Assembly: GCF_000210295.1 (NCBI RefSeq)
Contig: NC_026734.1
Span: forward strand, 496,001-560,000
Direction: 5' to 3'
DNA from: Trypanosoma brucei gambiense DAL972
Lineage: Eukaryota; Euglenozoa; Kinetoplastea; Trypanosomatida; Trypanosomatidae
DNA: 64,000 nt
The stretch's first letter is position 1. Each line of letters opens with the position of its first letter. Of this stretch, positions 1 through 11,217 are shown in pieces. The notes under the pieces are model-generated. The model ran no database searches, was not told the DNA's origin, and saw only the letters and a list, made by a program, of their open reading frames with translations. Made by a program: the position numbers and the translations under genes.

Positions 1-915
1 GCTGAGGCCCGCACAAAAGAAGAGACACCGGTGGCACGGAACGGGAATAATAGCGAATCCCCGCCACAACAAGAAGAGAAACCCGCCACCCAGTCCAGTA
101 TTCTTGCGCTTTCTTGGTGTTGGGGAATGGTGGATCTTTTAAGGTTGAAAAATTTCACAGAGTTAACAGAGGTGAATGTTAACAACTGTGTTGACCTCGC
201 AACTCTAATGGGACTGAAATATTGCAAGAAATTGAAAAGACTTAATCTCCACAAGTGTACAAAACTACAAGACCTGTCGGAAGCGGGGAGTTGCTGGAGG
301 TTGGAGACTTTGATTGTGTGCGAATGCGAGCGACTCGAAAATTTGAGAGGGTTGGGGGGTCATCAGAGATTATCGTGCGTCAGAATTTCCCGCTGTGGGA
401 TGCTCGCCGAGGTAAACCTCGACGGTACCGTAAAGCTCAAAAAATTGTCCATTGACGAATGCTGGGCACTGAAGGAGGTTTATGTAACAAGATGTAAAAC
501 ATTAGAATCGGTTGCACTTGTCGACTGCAGCCGACTAAAGAGTTTGTGTGGGCTCGTCCACCTGGTGTCTCTAAAATCACTTAATCTGGAGGGGTGCATA
601 AGCATCGCGGAAATCGGGACCTTGAACACAAATAATAAGTTGGAAAGACTCAACCTTGGAAATTGCTTTATGTTGACAGATATGGAATTTCTGAATCACT
701 GCATGAAGCTGAAGAGAGTGGTGGCTCTGGGAGTCCCCATAGATGAAGTGGTGAAGAGTAATTTAAGGAATAGGGGCGTCAGAGTTATTGATGAAAACGA
801 TGTGGATGAATCGTACAAGTGTTACCAACGACAATATCTGGAACGGGCATCCGTTGCGGAAAAGCCGTTACAGTGGGAGGAAAATGTTAAGGAAATTCTC
901 TCGTACCCTCGTTAA
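1..915 (+). CDS. leucine-rich repeat protein, 5' partial
   Basis: The frame is already open at base 1 and ends at a TAA at 913-915, so the N-terminus lies outside the window; about 304 residues are visible. Most of the protein is a run of roughly 23-residue leucine-rich repeats with a regular cysteine, of the pattern LxxLxxLxLxxCxxLxxL, for example the segments around 'LNLHKCTKLQDLSE' and 'LNLEGCISIAEIGTL'. Such cysteine-containing repeats match the large trypanosome LRRP family, in which repeats form a curved protein-binding surface; no ligand can be read from sequence. The last 60 residues are charged and not repeat-like. It is the only + strand gene left of the leftward cluster, so the 0.9-7.2 kb interval to its right is a convergent transcription boundary. 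LRRP copies are often pseudogenes, but nothing in this part is broken. Confidence 0.8.
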   Translation, partial: AEARTKEETPVARNGNNSESPPQQEEKPATQSSILALSWCWGMVDLLRLKNFTELTEVNVNNCVDLATLMGLKYCKKLKRLNLHKCTKLQDLSEAGSCWRLETLIVCECERLENLRGLGGHQRLSCVRISRCGMLAEVNLDGTVKLKKLSIDECWALKEVYVTRCKTLESVALVDCSRLKSLCGLVHLVSLKSLNLEGCISIAEIGTLNTNNKLERLNLGNCFMLTDMEFLNHCMKLKRVVALGVPIDEVVKSNLRNRGVRVIDENDVDESYKCYQRQYLERASVAEKPLQWEENVKEILSYPR

Positions 916-2933
916 TGTGCCATACAAAACTATAGGCTTCGCAAACTAGTGAACATTATACATTGAACATATGTGCATACATGGCTGGTTTTGATTGCAT
1001 TATGTCGCCAGCCTTCTAAAGCTGACAACGCTCAGCTTAGTTGACTTACGCTTTTTACATCCCAGCCCCTGCACGTGGTAGGGCTGGGGCACAAATGACA
1101 CATAAAGAGAAAGAAGGAAACTAACGCAGAGAAATTGGAAATGAAGAGGGAGGAAGCCCTTCAGGTATTTGTCGTGTGGCATTTATGTTGCAGGTTTGCA
1201 AACTTTTTCTCTCAGTTACTTTACCACAAGGGAATGTAGAGACTGGATGAGGGAATTGTCCGTATGTCCGTCACGACAATGGCGGGGAGGAGGCGTGGGT
1301 GGGAAACGTAACTCAGGGATGGCTGCGCGTCGCCACAAAAGTGAGACACGGCCTGCCAGAACCCTGAGCCAGGCGAGTAACCAAGCACGACATCAGGTTA
1401 ACGAAAACGGGGAGCAGGAGAACCTTGCGAGCTCCTCTTTTTTTTTCTTTTCCTCATGGTGTGGTGAGGCTGTGTCCCGTTTTAAACACCTAAAACACTT
1501 CCTGGCATCGCCGTCGAAGGGCAGACAGGAATAGACGCGAAATGTAACTGCACTTTTTCGCACTTGCCGGGGCGCGCCGCAAGGGGTGCACAAACAGCTG
1601 GGAGGGACAAGTCTGCCGGCACGCCCCTCATGTTTCATTGGGTTCCGACGCGACGCGGCAACGGGGACTCGCTTACAAACGGATTTGAAGAGAGGGGGAC
1701 CACCCATAAGCGAATTTGTATTCGTTTTCCGGCGTGATGCTCCTCTTTTTCTTCCCCCACCTCGCCTGACGATACTGAACAAGCCGCTCACGGGCGTGGG
1801 CTCCTCAACTTCCGCCGCGGTACGGGCACAGGCGATGGAGCCGTCTCCTTGCCGTGCGGGTGAAAAGAGTTAGCCCCATCGTTCCATTCCGCACTTCGGC
1901 ACCACCCTGCATTCAACCCCCAAGGAGAAATTGGCGCGCGGCTACCCACCCCCCGTCGTGGGATATCGCGGGTCCCAGCTCTGTCAGGCCCGTCAAAACG
2001 CGAAGATCCCTCATTTGCGCGATTTCATCACCCATGCCGACGATCCTTGGGCTCAATCAAAAACCCGGCGCGGCAACAGCAACAAACGACCCACTGCGGC
2101 GCACAAATTCAAATGAATCACGACTGCCATCCGACGGCATCTCATAAACCGGGATGCGCCGGGGCCCACAGCCGATCGCACACTTCTCTAAGTTATCACA
2201 TCGTTCCAAACTCCTACCGGCAGCAAAAAGGCACGCCGAGGAAGCTTTTCTTTCCGCCCCCCCCCCCCCCAAACCGAAGGACTTACGAGTTTTCTTCAAG
2301 CAGGCAGCAGCGGCAATAAAGAGGGGGGCGATATATTCTGGGTCAAACAGACGCCGAGCAACATTCGCGGCGTCAGACCCAAAGCCAACGGAAGTAAAGA
2401 AGTTGCAACCGTAAAAACAGGAACACAAGCCAAAAATAAAAATGGTAAAGAAAAAAGGAAAAAAATGGGGACTGCGCGACTTAGCACGTGCACATTAACG
2501 ACCGCAAAAGCAAGGAATACTCCGCACGTAATGCATTTACGTCGCTTAAACTTCATACGGTAGCAAGCACAACAAGCACACGCCACAGCGAGCATAAATA
2601 CATATCAGATTCATCCATCTGCTTCCCATCGTATTGTAACAACGTTAGCAGACCTTTGCTTCATGCTGCAGCCCCTAATGATAAAGGTGACCATCCGATC
2701 CCACAACGCCAACCACGAAGATCCAAAGCACTCAAGATCGTTGGAGTTATTCACAAAAACATGCTTGGAAGCGTTTCATCGCTCCTTCACACAGTCCCTA
2801 AAGGTTTAAAAAGCGTTACCGCGATAGCAAGGAGACCCAAGTGAGTCACCCGTGCCAAAATTTTGAAGATGCCAACAAACAAAAATATATTTATCATCCT
2901 AGTTACGGTTCAAATATATTGGCCGGTGGGTGG

Positions 2934-2972
<39 letters not shown>

Positions 2973-3967
2973 CAGTTCGCACATGTCAGGAAATTGTGCA
3001 GCAACGTTCTGCCTGAGGAATCAAAAGGTGAAAACGGCTGCCAAAACTTGCAATAGTGGGCACACCTCAGCTGGGAAAATCTTCACAACAATGGGGAAAG
3101 CAATGGTTAACCCTTCACTTGACTACCTGCAATACTCCACCGGAGGTGCCAATGACAGATGGCCACGCAACGGACTTCACCACGGGGACTTGGCTCGACC
3201 AAACAGTTACCAATACTTGGGCGTAGACCGTTGAGTGCAATGACACGATAACCACACCCCCCGGCACAACAAAGGTGGAACCATGGATTCGCCTTCGGAA
3301 CCTCAAGAAGATAGACAACCCGCAGCGTCACATTTCATAGATTTCACGTTACACTGCGGCTCCTGCGCCAAAAAGAAACTGCACGTCCTTTCCTCCTTCC
3401 TTAACACCCTCCCCCACCCGTCAGTCAGAAGTTATTTCTCGCATCTTACTACAGGTGCATACGGAAAACAAGCGCCACATTCCCCTACCCACAACAAAGA
3501 GTTGGCGCTCGACCTACCATTCATACCCACATTCTTGTTTTCCCCCTTATCTCCCCACATGGTTTCAACTCCCGTCAACGGTTCACAAGTACCAGTATGC
3601 TTCCATAAGGCGAATATCTGACAAGAACAATTCTGTCCACAATGACCAATGTTTCCTGTGCGAATCACCGCAGTAAGGAAATGAAAGGGAATGAAAACCT
3701 TCACTTCCATTACCTTAAGCAATGAAAATTTACATTACACGACCTTTTTCCCACATACACCATGTTTCGCAGCACACAACAGCTATTCGCGAACCCTGAA
3801 GTCTGACTTTCCCTCAGTAACAGTCTGGTTGATAATGTCAAAGAAAACTCTCAAACATTAACCAAAGTCTTCGTAGCTTTTAAAAACATCAAGACCTGCA
3901 TATCGGTTAATAGCCTACTCCTCTTGCAGACTTGCTCGACCATTTGATTACATACCCCAAGTCCTCA
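916..3967. other. intergenic, convergent strand-switch interval (left part)
   Basis: I see no convincing gene here. Short open frames exist on both strands but have no recognisable domain. Landmarks are a perfect 8-bp stem hairpin at 1061-1088, a run of 14 C at 2257-2270, and a (CA)n tract near 2939-2970. Genes on the left run rightward and those on the right run leftward, so this is where two polycistronic units should end. Confidence 0.6.
2939..2970. repeat. (CA)n microsatellite
   Basis: About 16 uninterrupted CA units. Confidence 0.95.
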
Positions 3968-4600
3968 TTATCGATTGACTCCCCGTTCCAACATATCAAG
4001 CAAAAGTTCCAAGTACCTCCTGTTTTGCCGTTGGAGCTGCTTCATTTGATTAGCAAATTCTACACGTATATCCTGCAGTTGTTTCTGCTGCTCATCTCTC
4101 AACTGCTCTGGTTGTGCAGTGGAAATAATACCCAACTTTCCCAGCTGTTGGCGCATATCCTCCGCCGTGCGTTCATCGTCATTCAAAGATGGCACAAAGT
4201 CGCTCAGAATATCCCTAGATCCCTTCAGCGTCTCCATCGACGATTTGGATTGATCTGGGGTGACATTTTCTGTCACTTGAAGCATCGTTTAGTGGCGCTT
4301 TCGCCGCTTGAAAGCCAGTGTGGGAAAGTGCACCCTGGCCCGTGACATTCCCTTGGCTCATCATCAAAACGGAAAAAATAAAGTCGTGCAGCTGTCTCGC
4401 GTCTTCCGTGGCCACAATATTTGTCAGAGCCTCGACGCCAAGTCAATGTGTAGGGAGTTAAGCTCTGTTTTGCCGGCCGACCGCCGATCAACGTCCCCCA
4501 CCAAATCCCGAAGTGGTTTTCTGTGTACCTCGCCTCCGCGTCCGCAACAAACGTTCCACATAGTCACTCACTTTAACCCTCTTTTTTTGGAGCACGTGCG
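3968..4600 (-). pseudogene. frameshifted coiled-coil protein gene
   Basis: Protein-like sequence on the minus strand switches frame several times. From about 4600 to 4525 it reads like 'VSDYVERLLRT'. From about 4525 to 4425 the neighbouring frame reads 'KPLRDLVGDVDRRSAGK'. From about 4435 to 4275 the first frame resumes with 'EALTNIVATEDARQLHDF'. From 4285 to 3968 the second frame gives 105 residues rich in E, Q, R and L, for example 'QLQDIRVEFANQMKQLQRQ', probably a coiled coil. Stops block each frame just outside its coding-like segment: TGA near 4417 in one, TAA just upstream of 4285 in the same frame. The simplest reading is a decayed gene, or a real gene carrying several one-base sequence errors. 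The last 105 codons could still be a small intact gene from the ATG at 4285. I do not recognise the family. Confidence 0.5.
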
Positions 4601-7165
4601 TGCGGTGCGGCGAATGCAAATAGAAACCGGTAAATATGTTTACAGTCCAAAGAGAAACAGCTCAGTGAAGAAATAGCAAGTTTTTCCGCAATGGTATCGC
4701 GATTGCGGCTCCCAATTTTCAACGTTCCTCAAACTACTGTTAGCCCAGCGACTCCCAACAAAAACAATTATATGGGACCAGATTAAACCAACTCTGACAT
4801 TTTCACGACAGAACCACCCAGCTGAAGCACAACTCAATGGAACCACCCGAACAACAAAAAGCACATGTACTCAAATGGGGGGGTCCGAAGCCTTTCCCCA
4901 AACAAGCGCGGTATACCATTTCCTCGACAAAATAACACTGACAAAGAAACCGCACACACACACACACACACCTCCCATAAATTTACCCCAGCACATTCAC
5001 TCACAAAGGCATAACCCGCATGAAAATGCATGCGCGTGCATGTGTTTGGCGGCATGTGCCATACGATGCCGCTTAGGAGTCGGGCGCAAAACAGGTTGTG
5101 TCTGCCGACATGGAAGAGGAAATTAGTGATTTTAGACGCACAACCGAAACTGCGACCACAAAAGAAATGGTTCAAGGCAATGGACCGGGCGGGGGACGGG
5201 AACCCCAAGCAGACATAACAACACAGTGAGAAATAATGAACGAAACATTTACCAGCAGAGAATGGGCCGCGCAAGGCGAACCCACAAGCAGAGAAACACA
5301 AACACATTAGCATATATTTATGTCGGTATGCTTCACCATACGGTTGTACAGTAACAGACGCCCCGTCGATAGACTCAACCGCTTTTTCTGCTCCTCTTTT
5401 TATTTACGGGAAAATGAGGAACTGAAATAATAATGACAGACTACAGCGTGTGTTTCACGCCTTGCACACACACCTAATTCGTAGCGACAAACTTACATAG
5501 GTTATTACGAGAGTAATCCTCTCCATGTGGTGAAAAGGTGAAAGGGAAAAGTAGCGCCTAGATGAGTTTTGCGCAACGCCCTAACTTGAACTCAGCTGCT
5601 ACTGTATTTTTTTATTCTTTTTATTTTTCAACTTTTAGGACATGCGAACGCAACTGCATTACGCGTTGGGAAATATACACAGCAACAAAGCACTTCGGGA
5701 TCGTGCCAAAACAACCATGCACGTATGTATGTATATTAATAAAATGCTTTTACTTGAAATGTAACCTCCCTAGAGCTCATTGGAAAATATAACGGCCCTT
5801 CCCGTCTACCCACCCTCCTCGCACAAAAACATACATACGTTTATGCATATGTGGATACATTTATAAGATATGCAATGGAAAGGGTGGGAAGGGAACAACA
5901 AGACGGAATTAATGGTAGGAGCCGTCATCTTACGCCTTTTGTCAGCCCTCTCCCATGGCACACGCGCACGCACTTGCACTTGCACTAAACACACTCCGAA
6001 AGCACAAGTCAGCGATTTGCGTGTAAAAACAAAAACACGAGCAGCCTCTACGGATGTAAAACAAAAAAAGCAAGTGGTTTCCATTAAACATAAGGCACGG
6101 CAAACAGCACAGATATTTTTCCAATTGCAAACTATTTTTCCACATGTATAACGTCATATTGTCTTACATTTTCCATGATGAGTATCTCACCACTGGAGTC
6201 ACACAAATGTTCCTCTCATGTATTCGAATACCGACCTTCAGTACCGTGCCCACAAGTATGCACTCGTGAATTTCAACATCAAACATAATAAAGGCAGTCC
6301 ATCACTTAAATATAAATGTGTGATAAGTTCGTTTCGGAGTTCCCGCGCCTTTTTTCTCTCTTCTTTTTCTTGTCCTATTATTGCCTTGTTATTATCATCA
6401 CTATTGTTGTTGTTATTGCTTTTGTAAGCCCTTTCGACTAGTGTGCCAAACTTTCGCAATTCGGAAAGATCCGCCCCCGCTCAGCCCACACATACGCACT
6501 TCTCTGTTTTAACAGCACGGAGAGAGACGGATGTGTTTTCATGCGATAAATGATACACGGCTTGGTTTGTTTTGCTTCAGCCATATATGCTGCAAACCCA
6601 ATCTCACATCTCCTTTATACGGCAAACTTATACGAAAATGAAACATAAAACCAAATAGTAGAGATACCTTTTTTTTAAAAAAAATTAGAAAAATAGAATT
6701 CAGCAAGTTGCCCTGAAAGGAAGGAAGATGTGCACCGCCCATAAACCACATACACACATACACACACACACATATGTGTGTACATATATGCAATGAGAAA
6801 ACGAAAGAATTAATTAACTACATCACTTGAAGAAAAGGAAAAATACAAGAGAAATTCATGGGAATAATTTTTAAAATAACCAATAGGAACCATCATGGTC
6901 ACCACCAGCATCAGCCATAAATAAATAAATGTGTGTAAAAGAGAGAGAGAAAAAAAAAGAGAAGAGCCTTCAAATGGCGGTAAGAGTGAAGTGAATAACA
7001 ATAATAATAGTAATAGTAATAATAGTAATAGTAATAGTAATAATATTTTCTGTGGTGATAACAATAAAACACAATAAGTAGAAAGTGTAGGGGTGGGGAG
7101 AGACAGCTGAGCCGGGGCAGAGGAAAAGGAAATAAAAATAAAGGGAATGAGATGTTGTACACAAA
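4601..7165. other. intergenic, no gene seen
   Basis: Nothing convincing. It contains (CA)n near 4952-4972 and 6750-6770, a GTT/ATT-rich stretch near 6380-6425, and an AAT/AGT trinucleotide tract near 6996-7045. The right part is the 3' flank of the DUF866 gene, which is transcribed leftward. Confidence 0.6.
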
Positions 7166-7654
7166 CTATTTGGATTTCTTCAGACGACTGAATTCCACAG
7201 TGAATTGCGATACGGATACCGCATTTCCCGATTTTTCATCATATTCCATCCAATCCGTGCTCAAATCCGCTGCCTCAAACGTCGCTCCCTCCGCTTCCAC
7301 CACCCACTTGTCATCAATCTCCAATTCCGTAGGCGTCGCTCCCCGCACTTCAATTATCAGTATTGAATTCCCATCGCCTTTTCCATTATCCTCTTCAGGG
7401 CGGTACGTGCCGTAACTCTCGGGGTCAATATGTGCAGTGATGAGAGTTTTGCATGAAGCGCATTTGAAGGCGGCGTTACGCGTCCCGCCACCGCCGCTGT
7501 CACATTCCTCGCCCTCATCAACATAAACAAAATTAGGACTGAATTCCCTGCAGGCATCACATGTTACTTTCAAACCCCAGTTGCGAGGACGCATTGGGCG
7601 AATACAAACAACACCTTCCGTTTCAGCGGACACCGAAAGGCGGTAAAGTGGCAT
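7166..7654 (-). CDS. CXXC motif zinc-binding protein (DUF866, C1orf123/CZIB-like)
   Basis: A 162-residue protein starting at the ATG complementary to 7652-7654, about the usual length (near 160) of the eukaryotic DUF866 family. Two CxxC pairs are visible, Cys32/Cys35 in 'CDAC' and Cys65/Cys68 in 'CASC'; in the family these bind one zinc between two similar beta domains. The opening 'WGLKVTCDAC' block and the late 'FEAADLST..WMEYDEKSG' block fit the family layout. Human CZIB is reported as a zinc-responsive cytosolic protein; the exact role in trypanosomes is not known to me. It is the last gene of the leftward cluster before the convergent region. A T-run/A-run junction at 7674-7691 lies just upstream of the start. 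Confidence 0.88.
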   Translation of the reverse strand: MPLYRLSVSAETEGVVCIRPMRPRNWGLKVTCDACREFSPNFVYVDEGEECDSGGGGTRNAAFKCASCKTLITAHIDPESYGTYRPEEDNGKGDGNSILIIEVRGATPTELEIDDKWVVEAEGATFEAADLSTDWMEYDEKSGNAVSVSQFTVEFSRLKKSK

Positions 7655-8209
7655 TCGTAAAACTTCAAAGGGATTTTTTTTTTAAAAAAAAGGGCTGTTA
7701 AGAGTTGAAAGGCAGTGACAGTGCGCAGCGGCTTGCGTGTGTAAGTAATAAATGTATTTGTTTGGCCTTCCGTATGTGTATCTGCAGGCTTACCTGCGTC
7801 TTTTCTTACTTGTTCGTATCTGCTATGAGTACAGAAATAGGGAGAGAGGAATACTGATGATGTCCCTCAATCCTTAAACGATATTTCACGTCCAACAATA
7901 ATAGAGGAAAAAGTCTGGTGGCGGATGATGAGATTTTGTTGCTTTTTGGGGGAGGAGGGAAATAAAAAGGGGAAAAAGGAGAACAGAGCTTCAAAAAACA
8001 AAAAACAAAGGAAATTACGCCACGTGGTGGAGAAACATTGACAAGGAATACAGCAGAAACGGCCTGCGATGCGACACGGTGGACAAGAAAACCCCCACAT
8101 TCTTGGAGGAAATTAATATTCGCGTGGTGACGGTAGTGGTTGGGGCGGTGACCACTTTAAAAAAAAAAAGAGAGAGAAAGGAAGGAAGGAAATGCAGAAA
8201 CAGTGCAAG
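7655..8209. other. intergenic between DUF866 gene and bromodomain gene
   Basis: This holds the 5' flank of the DUF866 gene and the 3' flank of the bromodomain gene. The plus strand has purine runs (pyrimidine on the transcribed strand) near 7940-7990 and 8158-8190, suited to trans-splicing and coupled polyadenylation. No further gene seen. Confidence 0.6.
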
Positions 8210-9259
8210 CTAAACACCTGCAATACGCTGCGTGCAATAGTCGTCAATGATAGCAACACAAGCTAATGCAAACTTACGCGCAACGTATGGATAATATGAC
8301 TCTGGGGCATTAAACATAACACAATTTGCAGTAATGTGCCAAACTGCCTGCTCCAGTTCCTGTAGTGTCCTAATCACATTGCCCTTCTCTCCACTATTCG
8401 TTGCAATCGAAAAATGTGGTGGCTGAGAAACCGCAGATGCTCTCGATGTCACACCGCCATTTCCTCGCTCACGCTTCCGCGATCCAACGCCCACATTATT
8501 TTGCCCCGTAGGCAAGTAAGCACCTGACTGATGTTTGTGCAATTCATAATCACGACGGGCCGCTAACACACGCCTCTTGACGCACATCAGCGAGAGTGGC
8601 TGATGAATTACCGTAACATACGGCCCGGAACGGACGCCATTAAACTCCATCACGGTTGAAGGAACAACCGGGGCTAAAAACACGGCGGCGCCATCCACAA
8701 GGGTGAATTGTTGTACGAGATCAATGAGAATATCTGGGCTTATAAGTTCCCGCCGCAAATTGTGCCAGCGCGCCTTCTGCTCAGAAGTGAGTTTACGAAA
8801 TGCCGCCTCCCGGCCGCAGAATCCACTTTCATCCCATACCGATGTTGCGACAGTTGGTGAACCACTTAAAACACCAACAGGAATCCCCGCTTCCCCGCCT
8901 GCTGCACCCGCTGACACTTTCGTCACATCCAACACTCCCACAGCCGCTGATGTTCCGGAAACGGAACTCCGATGAATGCCTGCTAATGTTGTTGCTGTTG
9001 TGGTGGTGGTGGTGCTTTCAATGCGCTGCCGCAGCTTTTCTGAGAGTTTATTACTAAAGTCCTTGCAGGCGGCTTCCATTGCGGGACGGCTCCCATGCAC
9101 CTGAAGGTAATGATAATACAACTCCTTCACACGTGTCGCCGGGAGCATTAGTTTGGTGAGAGAATAAAAAAGAGATGAAATCAACAACCAGTCGTGCTCT
9201 TCCTCCTCGGGATCCACAAGTCGAACCATCAAACTCTGTAACACATCGACATGTCGCAT
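8210..9259 (-). CDS. BDF6: bromodomain protein, probably bromodomain factor 6
   Basis: A 349-residue protein starting at the ATG complementary to 9257-9259. Residues about 185-340 look like a divergent bromodomain. The first half has the helix and ZA-loop pattern 'AAVFLAPVVP' then 'PYVTVIHQPLSLMCVKRRV'. After a basic, low-complexity insertion of about 60 residues (about 240-295) comes the C-terminal half 'ANCVMFNAPESYYPYVARK', with Asn317 at the position that contacts acetyl-lysine. Residues 83-91 are a Thr run. Bromodomain proteins read acetylated histones; trypanosome BDFs mark transcription start regions, and BDF6 is reported to associate with a NuA4-like acetyltransferase complex. The name rests on my memory that BDF6 is a chromosome 1 gene near PGI. 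The bromodomain call is firmer than the number. Confidence 0.75.
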   Translation of the reverse strand: MRHVDVLQSLMVRLVDPEEEEHDWLLISSLFYSLTKLMLPATRVKELYYHYLQVHGSRPAMEAACKDFSNKLSEKLRQRIESTTTTTTATTLAGIHRSSVSGTSAAVGVLDVTKVSAGAAGGEAGIPVGVLSGSPTVATSVWDESGFCGREAAFRKLTSEQKARWHNLRRELISPDILIDLVQQFTLVDGAAVFLAPVVPSTVMEFNGVRSGPYVTVIHQPLSLMCVKRRVLAARRDYELHKHQSGAYLPTGQNNVGVGSRKRERGNGGVTSRASAVSQPPHFSIATNSGEKGNVIRTLQELEQAVWHITANCVMFNAPESYYPYVARKFALACVAIIDDYCTQRIAGV

Positions 9260-9806
9260 ATACCTCTTCTTTTTCTTTTCTTTTGAGTTGCACAGCCGTG
9301 TGGCCGTGAAGAACCGAAAGAAGAGTCAACAGCACTACTAAGAGGAGGGGGAAAAAAAGCGCACACACAAGTATATCTTACCTGAAGTTATTCAAATATA
9401 TATATATATTTTTTTTTTTTTTGATTGTGTGTTTAATGTATATCTATGTATATATGTATATACTCACACTCGCCTTATTCTTGCGTCCCGCCATCCAAGA
9501 AATAAAAAGGAAGCCAGAGATGTTGTGAGCGAAAGCTGTTGCACACGGGGATGTTAATCAAACAATAAGCAGCAGAAGATGCGGATGAAAAAAACAACAA
9601 AAGAAACCATTAAACATGTGGAATGGCGTTCGCATCTACACGTATATACGTGTGTATGTGCCCTTGACCGGAAAAAAAAAAAAAGTAAGCAAACGCTTCT
9701 CTGAAAAGTCTTTTCTTTTAAAAAAAAAAAAACAGAATCGTTGAATGTACAGTGACAAAACACAGAAGCACACAAACACAAACTCAATCAGACAGAGAGA
9801 TATACG

Positions 9807-9854
<48 letters not shown>

Positions 9855-9888
9855 ACCTGCGGTTGATCCTCCTTCAAACAAACATCCC
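9260..9888. other. intergenic between bromodomain gene and UTP23-like gene
   Basis: No gene seen. It contains T and A homopolymers, a perfect 16-bp palindrome at 9638-9653 (ACACGTATATACGTGT) and a (TA)n tract at about 9819-9851. Confidence 0.6.
9819..9851. repeat. (TA)n microsatellite
   Basis: About 16 TA units just outside the 3' end of the UTP23-like gene. Confidence 0.95.
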
Positions 9889-11217
9889 TCACTCTTTTCG
9901 CTCTTTCTTCCTCTGCGAAGCGGAAACATCCACGCGGAGAACCTCACGTTTGCGCTTTTTCTTCACGGAAAGCGGGTTTGGACCACGTGCCTTTCGCCTG
10001 CTGGAATGTTTCACAAATGCTGAAACTGAACTATCACCACTACGACTAGTAACTGCTGCGTCTCTTTGCGACTTTCCCTTTGCAACACGCGGAATCCCAT
10101 CTGTAACTGATTTGATGTTATCAAACCCACGGGCACGTTTCAGAGGAGGCTCGGCACCAGGCACAAGATTAGCGGAAAGATGTCGCATAAAAGCGATGTC
10201 TGCTTCTGAAAGGCCCTTATGGCCCCCAACTCGCACACCACCGCAGTGGAAATCATTATGGACATCACCGCTCCCACTACTTCCATAACTTTTATTATGG
10301 TTATAATTACTGCTATTGGCATTGCGGTTATTCATCTTACCGCTTCCTTCATAATTAAAGGAGTCCCCGTTCCTTTCTATCCACAGCGCCGTTGGCATTG
10401 TCGTCAGACGTATGAGAGCCGAATCCGCTGGAAGTAGTCGACGCACATCATGAGATTGTGTGGCCACAAAAAAGAAATTAGCGTTCTTACCGCCATGCAC
10501 GGAGTAGCCGTGTGGTTTCCCTGAAGCCACTTCAGTTATGAATTGTGTCACCGCCTTTCCTTCATTCCGGCCTCCCGATTCTGATGAAACTTCAGCTGTA
10601 GAAGTTGTTTCTCTATTCTGATATCCCACACACATTAATCCCTTTAATAAAGCTTCAGCTACGGCACCGAGGCCGCACTTCTTAATTCCTCCTCCGGCAT
10701 GTGACGCGCTTGAAATATTTTTGCCGTGTCCCTTTGAACCCCGATTCGTTACCTTCTCAACATCATTTTTTTCCTCACGCTGCACCATACGCCGCAGAGC
10801 TGTTGCAGTTTCGGGTAAATAATACAATGAGAGATTAATACCTTTTTGTTGCTTAGACTTTTCAGCGGGTTCGGAATCACTTTGAGTCGTCTGGGAAGCG
10901 GCTGCTGCAAATGTCTCATGCATAAGTGCCTTTAGAGTCCGCACAGGCGGCTCATGCATTTCGCTAATCCCATTTTTATTATTATTATTATTATTATTTT
11001 TATTATTGTTGTTAATATTGTTATTAATACCGCTGCTAGTCCCTCCTCCTCCTCCTCCTCCCATGCTAAAGTTATTATTACAGATAGCATGGCCAACTGC
11101 ACGCAAAAAAGAGGCATCACAAAGTATATTATAACTATCTAAGCAAAGCCCATGTTCAGCACTAAGTATCCGCAAACGCCGCTTATTGGCGTGGGCACGC
11201 AATACCCTGCGCTTCAT
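9889..11217 (-). CDS. UTP23: UTP23-like PIN-domain rRNA-processing protein
   Basis: The gene encodes 442 residues from the ATG complementary to 11215-11217. The frame stays open upstream to 11373, but those codons are a leucine run made by AAT repeats, and a splice-type AG (CT on +, near 11231) sits about 12 bases before this ATG, so they are 5' flank. The start 'MKRRVLRAHANKRR', the acidic Asp34 in 'ILCDASF', the 'NFFFVATQSHDVRRLL' block (about 247-262) and the C-terminal 'RKARGPNPLSVKKKRK' match UTP23, an SSU-processome factor linked to snR30/U17 snoRNA and early 18S rRNA processing in the nucleolus. UTP23 has a degenerate PIN nuclease fold; here the first acid of the SQDxD-like motif is Ser, so nuclease activity is doubtful. 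Cys181 and Cys194 may form part of the family zinc site. Insertions: a Gly run (about 53-59) and an Asn-rich tract (about 63-81) encoded by an ATT/AAT microsatellite. Confidence 0.82.
   Translation of the reverse strand: MKRRVLRAHANKRRLRILSAEHGLCLDSYNILCDASFLRAVGHAICNNNFSMGGGGGGGTSSGINNNINNNNKNNNNNNNKNGISEMHEPPVRTLKALMHETFAAAASQTTQSDSEPAEKSKQQKGINLSLYYLPETATALRRMVQREEKNDVEKVTNRGSKGHGKNISSASHAGGGIKKCGLGAVAEALLKGLMCVGYQNRETTSTAEVSSESGGRNEGKAVTQFITEVASGKPHGYSVHGGKNANFFFVATQSHDVRRLLPADSALIRLTTMPTALWIERNGDSFNYEGSGKMNNRNANSSNYNHNKSYGSSGSGDVHNDFHCGGVRVGGHKGLSEADIAFMRHLSANLVPGAEPPLKRARGFDNIKSVTDGIPRVAKGKSQRDAAVTSRSGDSSVSAFVKHSSRRKARGPNPLSVKKKRKREVLRVDVSASQRKKERKE

Noticed and set aside
1393..2428. 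Overlapping frames on both strands near the convergent boundary
   Set aside because: No domain, biased composition, and mutual overlap.
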